Positions 23,701 through 35,700 of a DNA stretch of 64,000 nucleotides are shown piece by piece; position 1 is the first letter of the stretch; every line of letters starts with the position of its first letter. The position numbers were made by a program, and so were the translations under genes. Source of the DNA: Haliotis asinina (lineage: Eukaryota > Mollusca > Gastropoda > Lepetellida > Haliotidae); NCBI RefSeq assembly GCF_037392515.1, contig NC_090282.1:56196843-56260842 (forward strand), given 5' to 3'. The notes under the pieces are model-generated. The model had not been told where the DNA came from, ran no database searches, and saw only the letters and a program-made list of their open reading frames with translations.

Positions 23701-26700
23701 AAGAAGACGGGAAGGAGCTATGTTTTCCAGCTCAATGCCGGCCAAAGAAAGAAAGGGTTTAATTCTGTGCCCGAGAGGTGGAACAAGGGAAGACTTTTTG
23801 TTGTACAAGTCCTCCTAGAGAGCATTGAAGACACAGTTATATGCAGGTTTAGATTCGTTAGAGTATAGCTTTGTTATATATTGTAAAGATAATTTTATAC
23901 GGCGTTGTGTAAGAGATGGTTCATCGGCTTCAACATATAGACTATCAACAGGAGATGTTCTTCAGGACCCAAGACAAAGTCTTAGACCTTGATGATGAAC
24001 AGAATCTAATAATTTTAAGTTGCTGTTGCAGGCTCCACCATATACGATGGAGCCATAATCAAGTTTAGAACGGACAAGTGATCGATAGATGGAAGACGGT
24101 TTGTTTTTACACAACTGCAACTGCCGCTCAATGGTATTCATATTTTTACCACAGGAAATATTAAAATCATCCACAAATAACGATCCATTAATTGAATCAT
24201 TTATAACTTTCGATAAACTATTTATCTTTATACTAAAGAGTGTGACAGACAAAATACTATCTTGTGGGACACCCTGATCCTGATTGTAATGATCAGACAG
24301 GGCAGAACCCACACGGACTTGAAATTGTCTATCATTTAAAAAGTTGGCTATGAATTGCGGCAAACGACCTCGCAAACCGAAGTCATGTAAGTCTCTTAAA
24401 ATGCCATATTTCCAGGTTGTGTCATATACTTTCTCAAGATCAAAAAAGATCGACACAACGTGTTGTTTATTAATTAGTGCGTTTTTAACAAATGATCGAC
24501 AGTACTTCTGCTTTACCGAAACCACATTGTATATCTGGTATAAGGTTATTTGTTTCCAAGTACCAAACAAGTCGAGTATTTATCATGCGTTCCATTGTCT
24601 TGCAAACACAGTTAGTTAGTGAAATCGGTCGATAATTGAACGGATCTGTGTGATCACGTCCAAATTTCGGTATTGGTAAAACTATGGCGTCACGCCATGA
24701 GGGAGGAAAGTTACCCGATGTCCAAATATCATCAAAAATATTTAGAGTTTCTAGATAGGATTCTGGTAAGTGCTTCAGGAGTTGATAATGTATATGTTAT
24801 CAGCTCCTGTAGCAGTATCAAGAGCTTGATCAAGAGCAGTATAGAGTTCATGAATAGAAAAAGTTTCGTTATAATCTTCCACATTTTCGGAGTTGAAATT
24901 AATAGTTTTCTTTTCTTGTTGTTTTTATACTGCTGGAATTTAGGTGAATAATTTGAAGAGGAAGAGTGTTTAGCGATGGTTTCACCCAGTTTATTTGCAA
25001 TATCTGATTTATCCGTAAGTAACTGATCTCCATGTTTAAGATGATGGACACTAGATTTAGTACCTTTACCTTTAATTTTCTGCACCATGTTCCATACCTT
25101 GGACATGGGTGTCCGAGAATTTATTTTGGATACATAATTTTGCCCAGATTGGCGTTTGTTCTGTTTAAAAGTATGACGCGCTTTAGCATTTAAAATTTTA
25201 AATTTATTAAAATTATGAACCATAGGATGGCGACGGAAATAATGTTCTGCTTTTTTCCTTGCCTTCCTAGACTGTTTGCAGTCATCGTTGAACCATGGTT
25301 TTCGAATGTGTGGAACAGCACAGGACTTTGGTATACACGAATCAGCTATGGAATTCAGTTCATCAGAAAAAAACATCAGGAACGTCAATAAAACGTTCAG
25401 GTTTAACTTTCGCAACACACAGTGTTTCATATAAAGCCCAGTTAGCCTTTTCAACATTGCACCTTGATAATGGAGGAAGATCAGATGGAGTTACAGCTTT
25501 TAATACAGTAGGAAAATGGTCACTTGGACTGACCATTCGAATTCATTTATTAGTTCTGAATTTGTCAATGACAAGTCGAGAACAGAATAAGTCCCTGTAC
25601 CAGGGTGTAAATATGTGTTGGAACCATCATTATAAATACATAAATCATTGTCAGAACAAAAGTCCCCCCACAATTTCCCTTTAGTGTTTGTATTTACACT
25701 ACCCCAGAGTGGGTTGTGCCCATTTAAATCTCCCATTATAATACAGGGCTTCAGGAGTTGGTCATATAGATCTTGAAGATCAGTTTTGGCAAACGGCAAA
25801 GACGGCGGAATATAGGGAGAGCATAGTGTAAACGCTACATGTAAAGTAATTCTCACTGCAACAGCCTGCAGATTAGTAATAAATGGAACAGGGCTTTGAA
25901 TAACGTTTTCTCTCTCTAGAATGGATGATCCGCCAGTGGCTCTATCACCCGGAGGTGAAAAACCATGATATGCATTAAACTGACGAAGGTCAAATGCATC
26001 TGTTTGTTTGAAATATGTCTCTTGGTGACATAACGTTGATGGTGTAAAATCTTGGACTAATAGCTGAAATTCATGTAAAGTAGTCCTCAATTCTCTGCAG
26101 TTCCACTGTACAATATTATTGGAATAAACTATCATTTGGGGGGATGTATTGGGGATCTACCCCGCACTCTTTTGGAGGGCGACAAGCTAAGTGCCCTAGA
26201 ATGGACGTTTTCAGAAACGTCCATGTCTTCAAGAGACCCATATTTATTGAACAGTTGAATTTTAGTTTGTGACCCTTTGGGAGCTCTACCACTTTGTTGT
26301 TTTGAAGCATCAGGCTTAGGCATAGGTTTACCTTTCACAGTTTGTTGACTATCAGCTGTCGATTGAGACTTCGAGAGTGACTGAGATGATGATGATTTGT
26401 GATCAGAAGAAGAAGAAGTACTTTGAGGTACTAGAAAGTGATTCCTCAGTCTGAGATGATATAGTATTGTACAAAAGCTGTGGAGAATCGCAATTTACCC
26501 AAGTCAAGGTAGTCTGGCAGCCTGTGGATGATTTTGTTATTTTAGAGGTAGACTCCGATCATGTTTTTGCTACTGTAGCATAACTTTCTGGAAGATCAAA
26601 CCTCTTTATCAGTTTTTTTACCTCAGTAAAGGAGATATTTTGAGTAAACTTTAGTCTGTTTATCTCCATTTGCTCTTTCCAAATAGGGCACTGTTTAGAA

Positions 26701-29700
26701 AATGAGGAACGGTCGCCTGAGCAGTTGGTGCATTTTTATTTGACAATACTGTCACAATGTTCTGTTGTGTGTGTCTTTTCACTGCAGTGAGCACACACAA
26801 CCTGCAAGTATTGACACCGTGGCCGAACCTTTGGCATTTGAAACACCGAAGGGGATTCGGAATGTACTTTTACACACTGATTTTACAGTATCCAGCTTTA
26901 AGTGATGTTGGAGTAGTAGGTGATGAGAAAGAAAACAGATAGGTATTAGTTTGAATAGTTGTGTCGTTTTTACGGGTTGTGAAACGTTTGACATATAATA
27001 CACCCTGATCTTTCATTTCGGAAGCGATATAAAGTTCAGACATGTCTGCCAGCGAGCGATCTCGATCACGTACGATTCCCTTACTCGTGTTCAGTGTTTT
27101 GTGGGCCGTGACGGTAACCGGAGTGCCAACGAAAGTGTCTGTGTTGAAAAGGTTCGTTGACTGTTGCCTTTTGGCGCACTCGATCAACTGTTCACCAGAA
27201 CGTAAATATTTAATGTTCTTTAAATCACCGGCAATGCCTTGGATACCCTTAGACAGCACAAAAGGGTTTAACTTTAAAGGTGCATTATCTTTGGTTTCGA
27301 TGACGATAAAACGTGTCCAGTAGTCGATGTGTTTAGACGGTCTGAGGTCATCAACAGGGTCATTTTCAAGAGGACGTTTGCGCTTTTTAGTTGGGGTTTC
27401 GTAAACCATGGTGGGTTATTTTGGTTTCATCATCCGAGCTCCCCACCCACCACGGAGTATCACAGGGACAATGCTAGAGCAAGCGGGTCTCTAGCTTGCA
27501 GCACCAAGGATACCCGGATGATATACTCCAACAGAAGAATTATAAATTATTAATCCACTAGATTGGCCCATGAGCCACCGCCTTCTGGGCATAAGACTCT
27601 AGGCAATGTTCAGAACTTCAAAAATACATTCCAAAACCAGAAAAGTCGATGAATAATTGAGCCCAGTCCGAAATTAAAAGTCCAAATAAAATCTGTGCAA
27701 TGACATATTTATGATCCATACACAGGGTTTGGCATGACCAATCGATTGGTTGAATCGGGCCCATTCAACCACCCGTCTAGGTAAAGTAAGGGGCGAAGTG
27801 GTGTGTTAGGCAAACAGATCATGGTTAAAGGCCCAGTTGCCCTCAACCACCAGATTATCGTCCTCCGCCGACACGGGACTCAACCCACGGAGGTTGGCGA
27901 GCTCTTAGCGTTACCCACCACCCACCACGAGGAGGTGACTCGCCACGGGTGCCGGCGATCTATGGCCTCTTTTTATATTGTACTGTCCAAATAGTGATAC
28001 TATTATTTTTTAAGTTTCCACGCTAGTTTTAAATACTAAATGTGATAATCTAGTGGTTTTACTGTCCTTCGTCGACAGGTTCTTCATAATATGCATATAT
28101 ATTTGGTTTTAATGTCACGTATGTTCTCGTCACGATATAGCTGCAATATTGCCGATGTGACGTTAAATATTAACTCACTCACTCACCATTTTCATAACCA
28201 GGCTATGAAGGAGGAAATGTCATTACCATTTAATCTGACGTCGCATTTCAAGACACTTTAATTGGCCGAATTCGGAATTGGGAATTTCAGAATATCGATC
28301 TTTCCTAGTTACCATCGAAACTCTTGCAAATTGTTTCCATAAGCCATCTTTTCCTGTCTCGTTTTTTTTTTATAGTGTAAGGGTTTTGGGGGTTTTTTTG
28401 TTGGTTGGTTTGTTTTGGGTTTTTTTGTTTGTTTGTTGCTGCTTTGTTTTTTGTTTGTTTGTTTGTTTTTTGGGTTATTTTTTATTTAAATTCCACCTGT
28501 CACGGACTTCTTTAAAAAAGCATGTTATTTTGCCCTTATTTTGAAATTTAACGTTCCAACATAAAACGCAGGTGTTATAAAGTTAATGTCTACTGGACAA
28601 CTGTGTCATCTATTTTTACATAAATTATGAAACAAAGGCAAATTCGTTTAGTGAGTGAGTTCACTCAACAATATTCCAGCTACTGAAGACCAGTATTCGA
28701 ACCCGGAACTTCATGGGTCGCAAATTGGTTTAGCGTCATAGGACCCTAAAAGTTTCTCTTATCCTGATTTAATTCGATATCAATATTGGTAAACTGGCAA
28801 ATGATACAGGTGCTTGTAATATTTTAAATTTTCAGTAATGTGAAAAAGAAAATGTGACCTAGGTAAACAACTCAGAAGTAGTTCCGTATCGCAGGATGAA
28901 GCACTGTCAGCCTATTTCAGGTTTTAGCAAAGCATCTCAAAAGAGTTTGTCGTCAAGGGGTGAATGGTACACATCCTCACTTGACAACAGAGTGGAAGCA
29001 GTTAAACATGCCATTTTAAAAAAATGTTAAACATCTGTGTTATTTTCTTACCTGTAGCATGAAATGTTTCCAGAGACTTTCAATCTTCTTACATTCGACA
29101 CATGACCCATGGCCAAGAGTGCACAATGAACGTAGGAAATTCTGGAAACAGATCCGATGGAACCATAAATCATAAGACTATTTTGACACAACTTTTTAGA
29201 GGCATTTAGAGAGTGATGAGAGTTCTATGGATATATAATTTCTTTACTATTAATATGAGCGACGTTTCTGAGTAGCTTCTACGTTGTTGTTGCTTTGATT
29301 ATCAGATTACCAGATAATATATAGTTTCTTTGCTACTTTTAAATCTGGTCTAAAGACCCATTTTTTTAATAACTACTTACAGCTGTTCATTCATTTTTGT
29401 ATGCGCTTAGAGCATGTCCTGTGCGGTGTGGTGTCAATATGTTTATGTGAAAATATGTACGAGCCTTGCTCATTAAAGTATAATTGAACGATGAGTATAT
29501 GGCAACGTTAGTAACATGAGGCGAAGGAAAACAAACAGTTCGCAGCCAAAGTTTAGTTACATACTTCGTCAGCGTTCCCAACTGCAACCCACACCACGTC
29601 AGTGGACGTAATTGCACGGGTTAACTGTATTAAGTGTATCCGGCCCTGCAATACAGAGGTAGCAAAAGCTAAATGATTTCAAGTTAGTGATTGTTCAACA

Positions 29701-32700
29701 GTCTCTGAGGCATCATTCCCTACTGAGGACCGCAAGTCTACACAGATAGCTGCAGCTCATCTGGACCTTCAGTCCGTACATCTAAACATTCATTAGTTTG
29801 GTTAAATGATCTGAAACAAGTTCGAGTGTTGAGGATTAAGCGAAGTAAAGAGTTTCACCAACGTGTCCATCCACTTCCGTCAGGTCAGGTCCTTCAACAA
29901 CAGACTCATCTGTAGCATATCCGTCAGTGAGGAAGATGATTCTTTGCTTGACCTTGTGGACATTATCTATCATAAGTGTTCCTCCTGTGAAATGTAATGA
30001 ATTCAGCATTAACTGTATTGTATTATTACACATACATGGCACTACAGACAACACTAAACAACTTTGTCCTACTCCAGATAAATTATGCATCAGTAGCACA
30101 CCCTGATGCCAAGGATGATGTACACAACTATGTGTTGGTGGCGCATCCTGATACCGAGAAATACCCCGATGCTGTCAAGACTGATCCGCGCAGGTATCGG
30201 TTGCATATTATGTTGCCTAGAAACTATGCAGGTATTGGTAGCACATATACATACCAAGAAATTATGTGCACAGTTATTTATTGGTACCGCATCCTGATGC
30301 TAAGAAATGGTCTACAAACTATGTATTAGTAGCATATCCTGATACTAAGAAATGGTATACAAACTATGCATTGTTACCACATAATGATACTAAGAAATAG
30401 TCTACAAACTATGTATTAGTAGCACATCCTGATACTAAGAAATGATCTACAAACCGATGTATTGGTAGCATATCCACATACTAAGAAATGGTCTACAAAC
30501 CGATGTATTGGTAGCATATCCACATACTAAGAAATGATCTACAAACCGATGTATTGGTAGCATATCCACATACTAAGAAATGGTCTACAAATCGATGTAT
30601 TGGTAGCATATCCACATACTAAGAAATGGTCTACAAACCGATGTATTGGTAGCATATCCACATATTAAGAAATGATCTACAAACCGATGTATTGGTAGCA
30701 TATCCACATACTAAGAAATGGTCTACAAACCGATGTATTGGTAGCATATCCACATACTAAGAAATGATCTACAAACCGATGTATTGGTAGCATATCCACA
30801 TATTAAGAAATGATCTACAAACCGATGTATTGGTAGCATATCCACATACTAAGAAATGGTCTAAGAATTGTGTATTAGTAACACATCATGATACGTGTAC
30901 TAAGAAATGATCTACAAAACTATGTATTGGTAGCACATCTGCATACTAAGAAATGGTCTACAAACTATGTATTGGTAGTACATCCTGACAGTGAGAAATA
31001 TTCTACAAAACTATGTATTAGTAGTACATCCTCATACTAAGAAATAGCCTCCAAACTATGCATTGTTATCACATCCCGATACTAAGAAATAGTCTACAAA
31101 CTATGTAGTGGTAGCACATCCTGATACTAAGAAATGGTCTAAGAATTGTTTATTAGTAACACATCATGGTACAAAGAAATGATCTACAAAACTATGTATT
31201 GGCAGCACATCCTGGTAGTAAGAAATGGTCTTCAAACTATGCATTGTTACCACATCCTGATACTTTGAAATGGTCTAGAGTGAGTGAGTTTAGTTTTACG
31301 CCGCACTCAGCAATATTACAGCTATATGGCGGCGGTCTGTAAATAATCGAGTCTGGACCAGACAATTCAGTGATCAACAACATGAGCATCGATCTGCGCA
31401 ATTGGGAACCGATGACACGCGTCAACCAAGTCAGCTAGTCTGACCACCCGATCCCGTTAGTCGCCTCTTACGACAAGCTGAGTCGCCTTTTATGGCAAGC
31501 ATGGGTTGCTGAAGGCCTATTCTACCCCGGGACCTTCACGGGTCAAAATGGTCTAGAAAAGTATGTATTGGTAGCACATCCTGATACCAAGAAAGGGTCT
31601 ACAAAATGATGTAATGGTAGCACATCCTGAATCTAAAGAGTGGTCTTTCTATGCGTTGAAATGTGATGCAATTTATGAACAACTAGTCTTGAAAATTCCC
31701 CTTCAATGTTAAGTTTTATTGGGAACATATCAGCATGATTTGTATATATATAAACTATTTGTATAAACTGTTTGCAGTGGTATGGTCACTTCCTTGAGGT
31801 AATATGACATCTTGTTTTCTACCTAATAAGCCATTAAGTTTTGAGAACAGCAGTTTGGGATAACCCTCAGATGTGATGACTTCAGATTTAATGTAATCTG
31901 CCCTAGTTTTTCTGATAAAGTTTTTCAACTCCCACCGAGCAGCATCATACATCTGGCGGTGTATCTCGAGCCGAGACTTTAACGTCGTTCGGCAATACGC
32001 TTGCGTCTTTTAGAGGACAAGACATCATCATCGTACCATGGTGACGCATCTTTTGGACGCAGCTTTTTAGTCTTCAGTGGAGCATGTGTATCAAGAACAC
32101 ATTGAAGAGTAACAATGAACATGTCGACTAGTGTGTCCAGGTCATTCGGAGGGTCTACTACAAGAGGAGAACTAGTCAATTCAATCACAAGATCAGCGGT
32201 AAAAATAGTTTTCAGATTCCGCATCTGCACTTCTCTCCGGACGCCTTTCGGCCTCAGACAATCAAAAATAAACCTTAGAATGCAATGATCTGACATCTGT
32301 GTATCTAGCACCTGAACATCAAGGTGTTTTCGACTCACGACCCAGTCAAGTATATGTCCCGCGCGGACTCATTGACACATGGCATCAAGTCATCGGCATC
32401 AAGAATAGCACATATCTTCTTCGTAAGTGAATCACTGCACACGTCATAATGCACATTGAAGTCTCCCAAGAGAAGAATCTCAGTTGAGTGTTTATGCAGA
32501 TTATCGCATAAGTTCGACAGATCTGCAACAAACACTGAATTTGTTAGTTTATTCACTTTTGACAGTATTACTGGTGTGCAGGCTGTTGCAGTGAGAATTG
32601 CTTTACATGTGGCGTTTGCGCTGTGCTCTCTATATATTTTGCCTTCTTCCACGTTTGCCAGAGCTGATCTTCGGGCTCTGTATGACCGGCTCCCGAGGTC

Positions 32701-35700
32701 CTGTGTTGTAGTGGGAAATTTGAATGGACGTGGTGTAAATACTAACGCTAAAGGTATCTTCCACGTTTGCCAGAGCTGATCTTCGGGCTCTGTATGACCG
32801 GCTCCCGAGGCCCTGTGTTGTAGTGGGAAATTTGAATGGACGTGGTGTAAATACTAACGCTAAAGGTATGTTGGAGGACTTTTGTTCTGACAATGATTTA
32901 CGTATTTATAATGATGATTCCAGCACATATTGACACCCTGGTGCAGGGACCTGCTTTCGACTTGTCACTGACAAGTTCAGAGCTGCTTAATGAATTCGAA
33001 TGGTCGGTCCATGGTGGCGTCTGTGGAAGTGACCATTTTCCTGCCAAATTGAAGGCTGTGGCTCCATCTGATGTTCCTCCGTCATCGGGGCGGAATTTTG
33101 GAAGGGCTGACTGGGCTTTGTATGAGGCACTGTTGACGTTCCTGATGCTATTAAATGTTTTGGTTTTTTTCTGAGGAACTGTGATGCGTGTGTGCCGAAG
33201 TCCTCTGCAGTTCCACATATTCGAGGGCCATGGTTCGGCGATGAATGCAAGCAGGCTGGGAGGGCAGGGAAAGAGGCGGAACATTGTTTCCGTCGCCATC
33301 CTATGGTGCATAATTTCAATAAATTTAAAATTTTAAAATGCTAAAGCGCGGCGTACTTTTGAACAGAGCGAGCGCCAGTCTTGGCATAACTGTGTGTCTA
33401 AAATAGGTTCTCGGACATCCATGTCCAAGGTGTGGAACATGGTCCGGAAAATATAGGGTAAAGGTAGCAGATGTACTGTCCATCATCTTATACAAGGAGA
33501 TCAGTAGCTTGCTGATGGGTCAGATATTGGGAATAGACTGGGCGAAGCTCTCGCTAAACATTCTTCCTCTTCTAATTATACACCTGAATTTCAACAATGT
33601 CAAAAACAACGAGAAAAGAGAACTGTTGATTTCAGTTCTGATAATGGGGAAGATCGTAGTGGGACGTTTTCTATTCGTGGGCTCCATACTGCTTTTGATC
33701 GGGCTCATGACACTGCTGCAGGAGCTGGTAGCATACATTGTCAACTCCTGAAGCACTTACCAGAATCCTGTTTAGAGACGTTCATGTATATTTTTGATGA
33801 TATTTAGACTTCCGGGAGATTTCCTTCTTCATGGCATGACGCTATGGTGGTGCCAGTGCCTGAACGTGGACGTGATCTTGCGGATCCGTCCAGTTGTCGT
33901 CCGATTTCATTAGCGGACTGCGTTTGCAAGACCGTGGAACGCATGATAGATAGTCGACTTGTTTGGTACTTTTTTGTTTGGACAAGTGACCTCAAAACGG
34001 ATATACAGTATGGTTTCCGTAAATGCGGAGGTGCTGTCGATCACCTGGTGTGACTGGAGTCATTTGTGAAAAACGCGCTGATTCCTGAGCGGCACTCTGT
34101 GTCTATCTTTTTTTATTTCGAAAAGGCATATGACGCGGCTTGGAAGAGTGGCATTTTGAGAGATTTGCATGATTTCGGTTTGTGAGGTCGTTTGCCTGAG
34201 TTCATGACAGACTTTTTGAATGACAGACAATTTCGGGTCCGTGTGGGTTCTACACTGTCTGATCATTGCAGTCAGGGTCATGGTGTTCCACAGGGCAGCG
34301 TTTTGTCTGTAACACTTTTTGGTATCAAGATGGATGGTTTGTCAAGGGTTTTAAACGATTCAATTGATGGATCGTTGTTTGTGGTGATTTTAATGTTTCT
34401 TGTCGTCGTAGGGGTTTGCATGCTACTGGGCGGCAGCTGTAGCTATGTTTGAATAGAGTAGATGAATGGTGTCTTGAAAGCGGTTTTGAGTTTTCTAAAT
34501 CCAAGACTGATTGTGTACACCTTTGTATAAAACGCATAAGCATCCTGAACTGTTTCTAGATGGATCTCCCATAAAGGTTGTAAGGGAAGCCAGGTTCTTG
34601 GGAATAATTTTTTTACTCACATTTGGCGTTTCTGCCACATATCGGGTCCCTCAAGGCTAAATGCCTGTAGGCACTTGACTTGTTGAAGGTCGTTTCAAAT
34701 TCTAAGTGGGGAGGGGATCAAGCTACCCTCCTGCAGCTTTATCGATCGCTTATCCGGTCAAAACTTAATTGTGGCTCCATTGTGTATGGTGGAGCCTGTA
34801 ACCTGAAACGTTTTAGATTCTGTTCACCATCAAGGTCTAAGACTTTGTCTTGGCTCCTTTCGAACTTCACCTTCAGCCTACGTTGGGGCTGATGAGCCAT
34901 CTCTTGAGCAGCGACGTATAAAATTGGCTTTACAGTATGTAACAAAAGTGTATTCCGGTGAGTCAAACCCAGCATATAACTGTGTTTTCAGTTTTGTGTA
35001 TGAGGATTTGTACACAAAGAAATCTTTTCTTGTTCCGCCTCTTGGTTTAAGAATTAAACCATTTCTTTCTTTGGCCAGCATTGAGCTGGAATGTATGGCT
35101 CCTTCCCGTCTTCTGTCTTCTCCTCCTTGGCAGTTGGTTGGGCCCCGGATGGACCTGACATTGACTACATTTAAGGAATCAGAAACTGATGAATTACAGT
35201 ACAAGCAGGAATATAATCAATTGAAACATAAATATAGCAATTATAAACCCTTTTTTTGCAGATGGGTCAAGGGATGGTGGCGCAGTGGCTTGTGCCACAA
35301 GTCACTGGATCCAAAACAGTATCTTCTGGATTACCAGACAACGGTTCTGTTTTTACAGCTGAGGCTAGCACCATACTGGCGGCTCTTAAGTATATTGAAA
35401 GACACCCTCAACATAAACAGTATATCATCTGTTCCGACTCTCTCTCTTACCTTCAGGCTATTAAAATATTTCTTGTAAACATCCACTTTCAATTGAAATT
35501 ATTGAATTGTATAGTAATCTTCCTACTGGCCAGTGCAACATCGTCCTCTGTTGGTTACCCAGTCACGTAGGCATTTCTGGTAACAAAACATTAATAATGT
35601 TGGCTCTCATTTAATTATTGCATTTTTAAAAGACTTAGATTTGCTAAATGAATTGTGAATAGATAAATATTTTATTCTTGGAAGTTTGAATTAGTGGCTT

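Larger units (their letters stand above)
21609..28199. mobile_element. Composite LINE-A insertion, plus / inverted / plus
   Basis: The outer ends share the 11-base TTTTCATAACC (21609-21619 and 28189-28199), consistent with one target duplication. Inside are a plus-strand 5' part (21620 to about 22,893), a minus-strand part running from the 5' end at about 27,955 down to the ORF2 C-terminus at about 22,895, and a plus-strand 3' tail (about 27,951-28,188). The inverted segment with the 3' tail has the layout expected of twin priming. The leading plus-strand 5' part is extra. Confidence 0.8.

Noticed and set aside
28278..28544. Frame with long Phe/Val/Leu runs resembling a membrane protein
   Set aside because: It is produced by the T/G-rich low-complexity tract.
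30050..31640. CRISPR-like periodic array
   Set aside because: There are no unique spacers; units abut as a eukaryotic satellite and drift gradually.
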